DNA of 6,516 bases from Acidobacteriaceae bacterium (GCA_003156495.1 PMHC01000077.1:1-6516), one strand, 5' to 3'; shown: positions 1-6,347, counted from the stretch's first letter. Notes: generated by a model not told the origin, from the sequence alone. Translations and numbers: made by a program.

Positions 1-439
1 CCTTGTGGATCAGCAGCGTCGCGTCTCCGCCGTCATCAACAATCAACTGCGGTCCCAAACCACCCTCGTGCGACAGCGCCCGATAGGTACAATCCCAATA
101 TTCTTCGAGCGACTCGCCCTTCCAGGCAAAAACCGGAACGCCCGAAGCGGCAATCGCCGCCGCCGCGTGATCTTGCGTCGAAAAAATATTGCAACTGGCC
201 CAGCGCACCTTCGCGCCCAGCTTGACCAGCGTCTCGATCAGCACCGCCGTTTGAATCGTCATGTGCAGCGAGCCGGTAATGCGCACGCCCGCCAGCGGCT
301 TTTCGGCCGCGTACTTGTTGCGGATCGAAACCAATCCCGGCATCTCGTGCTCGGCGATGGCGATCTCTTTGCGACCCCAGTCGGCCAATTTCAAATCCGC
401 CACTTTGTATTCGGAACGTACGGTTTCTGCTGTTGCCAT
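1..439 (-). CDS. ahcY: Adenosylhomocysteinase (S-adenosyl-L-homocysteine hydrolase), N-terminal part
   Basis: Cytosolic NAD-dependent enzyme that reversibly splits S-adenosylhomocysteine into adenosine and homocysteine, relieving product inhibition of methyltransferases and feeding the methionine cycle. The window holds residues 1-146; the gene runs off the left edge, so the NAD-binding and C-terminal parts are not visible. Family hallmarks are uninterrupted: YKVADLKLADWGRKEIAIAEHE (about 11-32), GSLHMTIQTAVLIETL (57-71) with substrate-contacting His59 and Thr61, WASCNIFSTQDHAAAAIA (80-97), AWKGESLEEYW (105-115) and DDGGDATLLIHK (135-146), which contains catalytic-site Asp residues. The start is ATG at 439-437, with a strong Shine-Dalgarno (GGAGGAGC, 455-448) nine bases upstream of the ATG. 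It is divergent from a SAM-dependent methyltransferase 37 bp away, a sensible but not necessarily functional pairing. The family assignment is near certain. Confidence 0.97.
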   Translation of the reverse strand, partial: MATAETVRSEYKVADLKLADWGRKEIAIAEHEMPGLVSIRNKYAAEKPLAGVRITGSLHMTIQTAVLIETLVKLGAKVRWASCNIFSTQDHAAAAIAASGVPVFAWKGESLEEYWDCTYRALSHEGGLGPQLIVDDGGDATLLIHK

Positions 440-476
440 ATGCGATAGCTCCTCCATCTCCATTATCATCTAAGCC
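440..476. promoter_or_regulatory. Shared divergent promoter region of ahcY and the methyltransferase gene
   Basis: Only 37 bp separate the two start codons. The AT-rich patch at 462-469 reads as a -10 element on both strands: GATAAT (467 to 462, minus; 5/6 to consensus) for ahcY and TATCAT (464-469, plus; 5/6) for the methyltransferase. On the minus strand, transcription would start near 455, giving a roughly 16-nt leader that begins at the Shine-Dalgarno GGAGGAGC. On the plus strand, it would start at about 476-477, at the ATG itself. Neither side has a good -35 at 16-18 bp; TTGCCA (433-438) is 25 bp from the plus -10, which is too far. The -10s are direct observations; their use is inferred. 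Confidence 0.45.
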
Positions 477-1277
477 ATGACGGCAAAAGCGAACGAACAA
501 GAGGAAAAACGGCTGCGAGAAGAAAATCGGGAACGCTTCGGCGCACGTTCCGCGGCCTATCGCGCCAGTTCGGTTCACGGCGCGGGCCTCGATCTCGACC
601 GGCTGATCGCGCTGCTCGCCCCCGGCCCCGGCCAGCAAGCTCTCGACATCGCCACCGGCGCCGGCCACGTGGCCGTGGCGCTCGCCCAAACCGGCGCGCA
701 AACCACAGCCTGCGATCTGACCGCCAACATGCTCGCGGAAGCGGCGGCCAACCTTGCCGCTCACGGTCTGAAGGCCGAGTTGGTCGAAGCCGACGCGCTC
801 GCTCTTCCCTTTGCCGCAGCCAGTTTCGATCTCGTCGCCTCGCGCATGGCCCCCCATCACTTCGCCGAGCCGGCCCGCTTCGTCGGTGAAGTCTTTCGCG
901 TCTTGCGTCCCGGCGGCCGCTTCGGTCTCGTCGATCAGGCAGCGCCCACGCAACCACAAGCCGCCGAAACCATCAATGCATTCGAAAAACTTCGCGACCC
1001 CAGCCACAACCGCCAGCTCTCGCTCGACGAGTGGCAGCAACTGGCGCAGGCAGCCGGCTTCACTATTCGCAGCGCTGAAATCTTCCGCAAGCCACTCGAC
1101 TTCGACTGGTGGACCGGCGTACAGAACGCGACCGATGAAACCCGCCGCCAGCTTTCGGAACTTTTGGCCAACGGTCCCGCCGAAGCCCGCGCATGGTATC
1201 GGCCCGAGTTCCGCGAAAACGGCCTGATCGCGCAATTCTCTTCGCCGCACGCCATTCTGCTGGCCGTCAAGCCGTAA
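477..1277 (+). CDS. Class I SAM-dependent methyltransferase (Methyltransf_11/UbiE-like), substrate unknown
   Basis: 266-residue soluble methyltransferase that should transfer a methyl group from SAM to an unidentified, probably small-molecule, acceptor. Rossmann-fold motifs are in order: motif I ALDIATGAGHVA (55-66, the glycine-rich SAM loop), an acidic residue ending strand 2 (Asp80 in TACDLT), EADALALPFAAASFDLV (104-120) with Asp106 placed for adenine contact, SRMAPHHF (122-129), and RVLRPGGRFGLVD (141-153). The C-terminal 100 residues (DPSHNRQLSLDEWQQLAQAAGF and beyond) resemble the substrate cap of UbiE/YcgJ-like enzymes. An in-frame TAA (471-473) lies one codon upstream, so ATG 477 is the earliest possible start. 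No Shine-Dalgarno precedes it, which suggests a leaderless mRNA. It converges with the ADOP gene, with 3 bp between stops. Too generic to name; a ubiquinone/menaquinone role is not supported by context. Confidence 0.9.
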   Translation: MTAKANEQEEKRLREENRERFGARSAAYRASSVHGAGLDLDRLIALLAPGPGQQALDIATGAGHVAVALAQTGAQTTACDLTANMLAEAAANLAAHGLKAELVEADALALPFAAASFDLVASRMAPHHFAEPARFVGEVFRVLRPGGRFGLVDQAAPTQPQAAETINAFEKLRDPSHNRQLSLDEWQQLAQAAGFTIRSAEIFRKPLDFDWWTGVQNATDETRRQLSELLANGPAEARAWYRPEFRENGLIAQFSSPHAILLAVKP

Positions 1278-1280
1278 AAT

Positions 1281-3890
1281 CTACGACTCGCGCAGCGCCT
1301 GCATGGGATCGAGCCGCGCCGCGCGCCACGCTGGCGCCAAACACGCCGCAATCGCCACCGCTGCCAACCCCGCCGCCACCGCCGCAAATACCGTCGGATC
1401 GAGCGGTTGCGTTTCGTAGAGCATTGAGCGGATCAGCCGCACCACCACCGCGCTCGCCGCCAATCCGCAAACCAATCCGACCAGCGCCGGTCGCAATCCA
1501 TCGAACAGCATCTGCGCCAAAATCCGCTCCCGCCGCGCGCCCAGCGCTATGCGAATGCCGATCTCGTTGGTGCGCTGCGCCGCCACATAGGAAAGCACAC
1601 CAAAGATTCCCGCCGCCGCCAGCAGCAGCGACAGCGCCGCAAAGCCCGCCAGCAGCGTCGCATTAAAACTGGCGTCAAGCGTTTCCTTGCCCAGCAGTTG
1701 ATCCATCGTCAGCACATTCGACACCGGCATATCGCGGTCCAATTCCGCGACCACGTGCTGCACCGGCAGCGCCAGTTGCTCCACATTCCGGCTGGAGCGG
1801 ATAACCAGCAGTCCGCCTTTCAAATTTCCTGTGAATAGCGGGTAATACTGTATCGGTTCCGGCTCTTTGCTCAGCTCGGAGCGCGTATCGCCAACCACTC
1901 CGGCAATCTCCCAGCTCTTGTCCCGGTAGTGAAGATGTTTTCCGATCGGCTCCTCGCCCGGAAAATAGCTGCGCGCAAAAGCCTCGTTGATAACCACCTG
2001 ATTGGCTTGGTCGAGAACGCGGCTCGGATCGAAACCTTGCCCGCGCAAAACCGGAATGCCCATCGTCTTAAAGAATCCAGAATCGGCCTCGCGGTTAATG
2101 GCGAACTGCGCCACGCCCTGCGGCAGCGGCGGATGCTCCACGACGGTAAAAGCGTCGTCGCCCCCATAACCCTGGCCGGGAACCATGCGCGTAAAACTTG
2201 CCGCCTCTACGCCGGGCAGCGCGCGCACCCGCTCAAGCAGCGCCCGATAAAAATTCACTCGCTGCGCCGGGTCGCGGTAGCTATCTCCAAATAAATTAAT
2301 GCGCATCGTCAGCACATTCTTCGTCGTGCAGCCCAGCTCGTTCGCGCGTAGCCGCGCATAACTTTTTATAAGCAGCCCGGCGGCAATCAGCAGCACCACC
2401 GTCAGCCCCACCTCGATGGCCAAAAGCGTGCGCCGCAGCCGCGCCCGCGCGCGCCCGGCGCTCGATCCTCGTCCAGCCTCTTGCAATGCCGCGAAGAGCT
2501 TGCCGCCCGTCGCACTCAGCGATGCAATCACGCTCGTAAACAAAGCGCACAATACAATCAGCCCGGCCGCAAACGCGACCACCGCGCCGTCAATGTGAAT
2601 CGCCTCCACGCGGTCGAAGTTCTGGCGCGTACGCACCAGCCACTGCACGGCGCCATAGGCTAACGCCACGCCCGCTATGCCACCGACTGCGGTCAATAGC
2701 AAGCTCTCCGTCAGCCGCTCGCCCAGCAGCCGCAGCCTGCTGCTGCCCAGCGCCGCGCGAATCGCCAGCTCCTTGCGCCGCGCCGCCGCCCGCGCCACCA
2801 GCAGATTCGCCACATTCAGGCAGGCGATCAGCAGCACGCAGCCGGTCGCGGCCAGCAAAATGTACAGCGGCTTTTTCACGTCGCCCACCGTGTCTTCGAG
2901 CAGCGGATTCAGCGTCGCGCCAATGCTGATCAGCGCATTGTCGGGATGCTCGTTGTGCACGCGCAACGTAATGGCCGTTAGATCGGACTGCGCCTGCGAT
3001 TGGCTCACGCCGGAGTTCAAGCGCCCGACGGCGGCGAATTCGTGCATGCCGAGGCGCGTCATCTCCTGCGCCGAAAAATAGCGGTTGACCGGCATCCATA
3101 TCTGCTCGGCCGCATCGGGAAACGCAAACCACTTCGGCATCACGCCGATCACCGTATAAACATCCTTATTGAGCAGAATCTCCTGGTTTACGATGCCAGG
3201 ATTGCCGCCGAAACGCCGCTGCCATAGCGACCAGCTCAACAGCGCCACGCGATTGGCTCCCGGCCGATCCTCGTCGGTCGTAAAGTTTCTTCCCAGCGCG
3301 GGTTCAACGCCCAGCGTCGGCAGCAAATTCGCCGTGCAGGCAATCGCGTTGAGTTTTTCCGGCATTCCGCCGTCGTGAGAAGAAAGATTCATCCCTACCC
3401 ATGCGTACAGAGACAGACCCGAAAAGCTGCGATTCGCGCGAATCCATTCGGTATAAATTCCCGGCGCCACGACATTCATCGGATACGCGCCGGTGTGCTC
3501 GTAGGCCGACATCAACCGCCCCTGATCCCGATACGGCAGCGGCTTCAACAGTACGTTACGCACTACTGTAAACAGCGCCACGTTGGCGCCGATTCCCAGC
3601 GCCATCACGGTCACCGCCATCGCCGCAAAACCCGGCGAGCGCCTCAGCGTCCGGCAGCAGTAGCGCAGGCTGCGCCAAACGCCGTCGAAAATCGCCACCG
3701 TATTCTGCCGCCACAACCTCTCGCGCACCTGCTCCGGATTGCCCAGCTTGATTCGCGCCTGACGCCGCGCCTCCTCGGCCGTCATGCCGCGCGCGAGGTT
3801 TTCGGACGTCTCCTCTTCAATGTACGAATCAAGCTCCCGCCGCACCTCGTCGTCTTCGCGACCGCGCCGTAAAAATCGCATCCAGTTCAT
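1281..3890 (-). CDS. Acidobacterial duplicated orphan permease (ADOP), MacB/FtsX-like
   Basis: 869-residue inner-membrane protein of the MacB/FtsX permease superfamily in its duplicated acidobacterial form. Residues 1-80 are a charged soluble prefix (DDEVRRELDSYIEEE, EEARRQARIKLGNPEQVRERLW). Repeat 1 has a TM at about 86-110, a MacB-type periplasmic domain at about 110-335 and three TMs (341-366, 392-416, 433-460). Repeat 2 has a TM at 488-509, a periplasmic domain at about 510-735 and three TMs (743-770, 797-822, 831-856). Cytoplasmic-loop motifs recur: RRKELAIRAALGSSR (371-385) and RTNEIGIRIALGARR (773-787). The C-terminus, DPMQALRES, is family-typical. No ABC ATPase is in the window, so it is an 'orphan' permease of unknown substrate. 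The open frame continues upstream through padR, but ATG 3890 is supported by GGAGGT (3901-3896) five bases upstream and by a 4-bp ATGA overlap with the padR stop, suggesting translational coupling. Confidence 0.93.
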   Translation of the reverse strand: MNWMRFLRRGREDDEVRRELDSYIEEETSENLARGMTAEEARRQARIKLGNPEQVRERLWRQNTVAIFDGVWRSLRYCCRTLRRSPGFAAMAVTVMALGIGANVALFTVVRNVLLKPLPYRDQGRLMSAYEHTGAYPMNVVAPGIYTEWIRANRSFSGLSLYAWVGMNLSSHDGGMPEKLNAIACTANLLPTLGVEPALGRNFTTDEDRPGANRVALLSWSLWQRRFGGNPGIVNQEILLNKDVYTVIGVMPKWFAFPDAAEQIWMPVNRYFSAQEMTRLGMHEFAAVGRLNSGVSQSQAQSDLTAITLRVHNEHPDNALISIGATLNPLLEDTVGDVKKPLYILLAATGCVLLIACLNVANLLVARAAARRKELAIRAALGSSRLRLLGERLTESLLLTAVGGIAGVALAYGAVQWLVRTRQNFDRVEAIHIDGAVVAFAAGLIVLCALFTSVIASLSATGGKLFAALQEAGRGSSAGRARARLRRTLLAIEVGLTVVLLIAAGLLIKSYARLRANELGCTTKNVLTMRINLFGDSYRDPAQRVNFYRALLERVRALPGVEAASFTRMVPGQGYGGDDAFTVVEHPPLPQGVAQFAINREADSGFFKTMGIPVLRGQGFDPSRVLDQANQVVINEAFARSYFPGEEPIGKHLHYRDKSWEIAGVVGDTRSELSKEPEPIQYYPLFTGNLKGGLLVIRSSRNVEQLALPVQHVVAELDRDMPVSNVLTMDQLLGKETLDASFNATLLAGFAALSLLLAAAGIFGVLSYVAAQRTNEIGIRIALGARRERILAQMLFDGLRPALVGLVCGLAASAVVVRLIRSMLYETQPLDPTVFAAVAAGLAAVAIAACLAPAWRAARLDPMQALRES

Positions 3891-4252
3891 CGCACACCTC
3901 CGGCCGGCAGCGTCTTTTCGCCCATCACCAATCCGATGGCGCGCGCCATCTGCCGCCAGCGGCCGGTCTCGATCACCAACTGCTTTCTGCCCACGGCCGT
4001 CAGCCGGTAAAACTTCGCCTTGCGATTGTTCTCGCTCGCGCCCCAGTACGACGAGACCCATCCGCGATCCTCCAGCCGGTGCAGCGCCGGATAGAGCGAC
4101 CCCTGCTCTACCTCCAGCACATCCTCCGAGGTGCGCTCGATGATCTTGGCGATGGTGTGCCCGTGCGCCGGGCCGCCGATCAGCGTACGCAAAATCATCA
4201 TGTCCAAAGTACCCTTCAGCATCTCTCCATCCGGCTGGATCTTCTTCGTCAT
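3887..4252 (-). CDS. PadR-family transcriptional regulator (acidobacterial type)
   Basis: 121-residue winged-helix DNA-binding protein, probably a dimeric repressor of its own operon. LKGTLDMMILRTLIGGPAHGHTIAKII (12-38) is the first part of the PadR fold. EVEQGSLYPALHRLEDRGWVSSYWG (47-71) carries the recognition helix (GSLYPALHRLE) and the start of the wing, and SENNRKAKFYRLTAVGRKQL (73-92) completes the wing. The rest (93-121) is a short helical tail, shorter than in PadR proteins with a full C-terminal dimerisation domain, as expected for the acidobacterial subfamily that accompanies ADOP permeases. The start is ATG 4252 with GGAG (4263-4260) seven bases upstream. The stop overlaps the ADOP start (ATGA, 3890-3887). 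A promoter and three repeat copies lie directly upstream, consistent with autoregulation. The inducing ligand cannot be told from the sequence. Confidence 0.95.
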   Translation of the reverse strand: MTKKIQPDGEMLKGTLDMMILRTLIGGPAHGHTIAKIIERTSEDVLEVEQGSLYPALHRLEDRGWVSSYWGASENNRKAKFYRLTAVGRKQLVIETGRWRQMARAIGLVMGEKTLPAGGVR

Positions 4253-4261
4253 GCGCCTTCT

Positions 4262-4332
4262 CCACTAGGACTTCTAGGTGAAAGCATACACCACTCGATC
4301 TTCTAGGTAAAGTCGCATAGAACTTCGAGTGG
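4262..4332. repeat. Three copies of a 15-bp element (two direct, one inverted), likely PadR operator
   Basis: On the plus strand, copy 1 is CCACTAGGACTTCTA (4262-4276), copy 2 is CCACTCGATCTTCTA (4291-4305), and copy 3 is on the opposite strand at 4318-4332 (reads CCACTCGAAGTTCTA on the minus strand). Copies 2 and 3 match at 13/15 positions and form an inverted repeat with a 12-bp centre; copy 1 matches each of the others at 12/15. The direct copies are 29 bp apart, and their similarity extends rightwards through GGTnAA. Copy 1 also contains the imperfect dyad CTAGGACTTCTAG (4265-4277) and touches the padR Shine-Dalgarno. Position around the padR promoter suggests an operator; binding by PadR is inferred. 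Confidence 0.6.
4283..4311 (-). promoter_or_regulatory. Predicted sigma70-type promoter of the padR-ADOP operon
   Basis: On the minus strand, TTTACC (4311 to 4306; 4/6 to the -35 consensus) is followed after exactly 17 bp by TATGCT (4288 to 4283; 4/6 to the -10). Transcription would start near 4276, about 24 bases upstream of the padR ATG. The promoter is interleaved with the three 15-bp repeats: one covers the predicted start site, one fills the -35/-10 spacer and one lies just upstream of the -35. That geometry suits repression by PadR. The hexamers are seen directly; their activity is inferred. Confidence 0.5.
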
Positions 4333-4389
4333 AATGTCTTTTACAGCTTTTACGAAAGCAATTCCCGACTGGTTCCACAAAAATATCTT

Positions 4390-5499
4390 TCAGGCATTTC
4401 GTTCGGCCGCGAGCAGCCGCCGTTTGCGCTCGATACCCCAACGATAGCCGGCAAGCGAACCGTCGGCGCCGATTACGCGATGGCAAGGCACAAGAATCGC
4501 CACGCGATTCGTGGCGCAGGCCCGGGCCACGGCGCGCGCGGCGTTGGGTGAGCCCAGCGCGCACGCCAACTGCGAGTAGCTGCGCGTCTCCCCGCGTGGA
4601 ATCCGCCGCAACGCCTGCCAGACGCGCAACTGAAAGGCGGTTCCGCGCAAATCCAGCACCTGCGGCTCAGCCAATTTTTTGGATGAGTCTGTCGGGCGGC
4701 AAACCACCGCCAGCGCCGCATCCACCATGCCTTTGAGCGACGGATCGCGCCGCAATTCGGCCGCAGGAAACTCCGCGCGCAGGCTGGCTTCGGCCTCTGC
4801 CTTTGTTGCCGCCAGCGCCAACCAGCAGAGCCCGCGCGCAGTGGCTCCCACAATCATCCAACCAAAGGGAGAAGTTGCCGAGCACCAGCCGATCCGTTCC
4901 CCTTTGCCGCCTTGAGCAAAGCGCGAAGGCGTCATGCCAAGCGGACTCGCCGCATAAGCGCGGCTCGGCGCGCCAAAGCCTGCGCTATAGATCGCCTCGG
5001 TCACCGAATTTCCCTGTTTGAGCGAGGCACGCAAAGCGCCGGCGCGGAGCGCTCGCTGATATTCGAGCGGACTTGCACCCATCGCGCGCTTGAACAGCCG
5101 CCGCACGGCGAACGAACTCATACCAACCAACTCGCCTAGCTCCTCAAGCCGAATGGAACGATCGAAATTCTTCTCGATATAACCGCGTATCTCGTCCAAA
5201 GTATGGACCTGCGCCATGGCCGGCCGGCAACGTTGGCAAGGCCGAAAACCTGCCGCAGCAGCAGCGGCCACCGTCTGGAAGAACCGCACATTCTCTCGCC
5301 GTGGCCGCCGACTCGCGCATCCCGGCCGGCAAAAAACACCCGTGGTCTCCACGCCGTAGAAGAAGCGCGCTTGCGGATCGCGGGCTAAGAGTTGCTGCCA
5401 CGCCTTCTCGGGATCGAGAGAAGAATCCGGTGCGATGGACGGAATGGAAGTTTGGGGCATCATGCCGACGATCTGCGGGCTATCACTCATGGGAATCAT
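4390..5499 (-). CDS. ada: Ada: DNA methyl-phosphotriester sensor, AraC-type regulator and O6-alkylguanine-DNA alkyltransferase
   Basis: 369-residue suicide DNA-repair protein and activator of the adaptive response to alkylation. Domains in order: Ada zinc domain (about 30-95) with zinc cysteines C57, C61, C88 and C91 in VFCRPGC and FRPCQRC, C57 matching the phosphotriester-methyl acceptor C38 of E. coli; AraC-type helix-turn-helix domain (about 98-195; LDEIRGYIEKNF, LEELGELVGMSSFAVRRLFK, GMTPSRF); and alkyltransferase domain (about 205-366) with the active-site motif PCHRV (338-342; acceptor C339, matching C321) and FQLRVWQALRRIPRGETRSY. All key residues are present. Start choice is uncertain: ATG 5499 has only a weak GGGA upstream. 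Met13/Met14 (5463, 5460) would give 356-357 residues, close to the 354 of E. coli Ada, but lack a Shine-Dalgarno too. It lies 85 bp downstream of kdsB on the same strand; an Ada-box-like site in that gap favours its own inducible promoter. Confidence 0.96.
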   Translation of the reverse strand: MIPMSDSPQIVGMMPQTSIPSIAPDSSLDPEKAWQQLLARDPQARFFYGVETTGVFCRPGCASRRPRRENVRFFQTVAAAAAAGFRPCQRCRPAMAQVHTLDEIRGYIEKNFDRSIRLEELGELVGMSSFAVRRLFKRAMGASPLEYQRALRAGALRASLKQGNSVTEAIYSAGFGAPSRAYAASPLGMTPSRFAQGGKGERIGWCSATSPFGWMIVGATARGLCWLALAATKAEAEASLRAEFPAAELRRDPSLKGMVDAALAVVCRPTDSSKKLAEPQVLDLRGTAFQLRVWQALRRIPRGETRSYSQLACALGSPNAARAVARACATNRVAILVPCHRVIGADGSLAGYRWGIERKRRLLAAERNA

Positions 5500-5532
5500 C
5501 GTCGCCGTTTCCCGTCAGCGGCGCATCCCGTT

Positions 5533-5546
5533 TCTTGCGCGCAATT
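5533..5546 (-). promoter_or_regulatory. Candidate Ada box upstream of ada
   Basis: The minus strand reads AATTGCGCGCAAGA here. The E. coli ada promoter is remembered to carry AATTAAAGCGCAAGA, in which the AAT and GCAA parts are contacted by methylated Ada. The candidate keeps AATT and GCGCAAGA with one base less between them. It lies 34-47 bases upstream of ATG 5499, or 70-83 upstream of Met13 at 5463. It also contains the perfect 10-bp palindrome TTGCGCGCAA. No convincing -35/-10 pair was found downstream, as can happen with activator-dependent promoters. The resemblance is seen; function is inferred, and short GC-rich matches arise by chance. Confidence 0.35.
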
Positions 5547-5584
5547 CGGATTTCCGCGACAGGGATCGATCGCAACTCTCCGTG

Positions 5585-6334
5585 TTACCGCAGATGACAT
5601 TCCGCCGATTTGAGCAACAATTCCTCGGCTCGCGCCAAATCCTCTTCCGTATCCACGCCGACGGTATCGCGCGGAGCTTCGGCCACATAAATTCCAATGC
5701 CGTTTTCAAGCAGCCGCAACTGTTCCAGCCGCTCCAGCTTTTCCAGCGGAGAGGCGGGCAGCGCGGCAAACCGGTCGAGCGCCGCTTTGCGATAGGCGTA
5801 GATGCCCAGGTGCTTTCGATAGCCCGTGAATCCCGTCCGGTCGCGGTCGTAAGGAATCGTGGCGCGAGAAAAATAGAGCGCCCGTCCGTCGCGGGCCGTA
5901 ACCACCTTCACCGCGTTAGGATTGGCGAATTCGATCTCCGGGCAACGCACCGAAAGCGTCGTCACCTCGACCTCGGACCGCGCAAAAGGATCGAGCAGCG
6001 GCGGGAAAAAATCCGCCGTCAGCGTCGGCTCGTCGCCTTGAATGTTGACGTAAACATCGGCCTCTATCTGGCGCGCCACTTCCCTCACCCGGTCGCTGCC
6101 GCTGGCGCATTCGGGCGAAGTCATCACAACGGGAATCGAGCGCGCACGGCAGACTTCTGCCACCTCTTCAGCGTCGGTGGCCACTACAACCGGGTCCATC
6201 AAGCCGCTCGATTGAGCCGCGCGCCAAACCCACTCCACCATCGGCCGCCCGGCAATGGTGCGCAACACCTTGCGGCTCAGCCGCGTGGAGCTCAGCCGCG
6301 CCGGTATCACCCCGGCAATACGGAACCTGTTCAT
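5585..6334 (-). CDS. kdsB: 3-deoxy-manno-octulosonate cytidylyltransferase (CMP-Kdo synthetase)
   Basis: 249-residue cytosolic enzyme that joins CTP and Kdo to make CMP-Kdo, the activated sugar for the LPS inner core, with pyrophosphate released. Length is normal for the family. Motifs in order: nucleotide-binding VIPARLSSTRLSRKVL (9-24), VVATDAEEV (50-58), ASGSDRVREV (77-86), VNIQGDEPT (96-104) and GVDTEEDL (226-233), whose Asp101 and Asp228 fit the metal-binding aspartates of the family, NPNAVKVV (138-145), ALYFSRATIPYDRDR (152-166), YRKHLGIYAYRK (172-183), and SPLEKLERLEQLRLLENG (195-212). The usual PGK of the first motif is SRK here; the lysine is kept and the change looks tolerable. The start is ATG 6334, with no Shine-Dalgarno but a -10-like TAAACT just upstream, so possibly leaderless. 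ada follows on the same strand after 85 bp, and read-through is possible. Its presence implies an LPS-bearing outer membrane. Confidence 0.96.
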   Translation of the reverse strand: MNRFRIAGVIPARLSSTRLSRKVLRTIAGRPMVEWVWRAAQSSGLMDPVVVATDAEEVAEVCRARSIPVVMTSPECASGSDRVREVARQIEADVYVNIQGDEPTLTADFFPPLLDPFARSEVEVTTLSVRCPEIEFANPNAVKVVTARDGRALYFSRATIPYDRDRTGFTGYRKHLGIYAYRKAALDRFAALPASPLEKLERLEQLRLLENGIGIYVAEAPRDTVGVDTEEDLARAEELLLKSAECHLR

Positions 6335-6341
6335 GCAGGCG

Positions 6342-6347
6342 AGTTTA
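6342..6347 (-). promoter_or_regulatory. Candidate -10 element of kdsB placing the transcript start at the ATG
   Basis: TAAACT (6347 to 6342 on the minus strand; 4/6 to TATAAT, fits TAnnnT) ends seven bases before the kdsB ATG, so transcription would begin at about 6335, one base from the start codon. No Shine-Dalgarno is present in the preceding 25 bases and no convincing -35 was found at 16-18 bp. The spacing equals that at the methyltransferase start (TATCAT, 464-469, before ATG 477). Confidence 0.35.

Noticed and set aside
36..1250. 404-codon open frame on the minus strand across the start of ahcY and all of the methyltransferase gene
   Set aside because: It overlaps two genes with unmistakable family motifs, its translation is arginine- and glycine-rich with no recognisable domain, and long antisense frames are expected at this GC content.
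2590..3132. 180-codon open frame inside the permease gene on the same strand
   Set aside because: It lies in another frame of a gene with continuous membrane and periplasmic domain similarity; the composition is that of a shadow frame.
3891..4265. 125-codon upstream extension of the ADOP reading frame
   Set aside because: It runs in another frame through padR. The ATG at 3890 has a strong Shine-Dalgarno and a family-typical N-terminus right after it.
4338..4360. Tandem CTTTTAC (4338-4344 and 4347-4353) and a small GCTTT/AAAGC hairpin between ada and padR
   Set aside because: A 5-bp, AT-rich stem without a U-tract is too weak for a terminator, and a 7-base repeat in an AT-rich spacer can be chance.
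5564..5571. GATCGATC palindrome just after the kdsB stop codon as a terminator or binding site
   Set aside because: It is short and has no U-tract or flanking symmetry.
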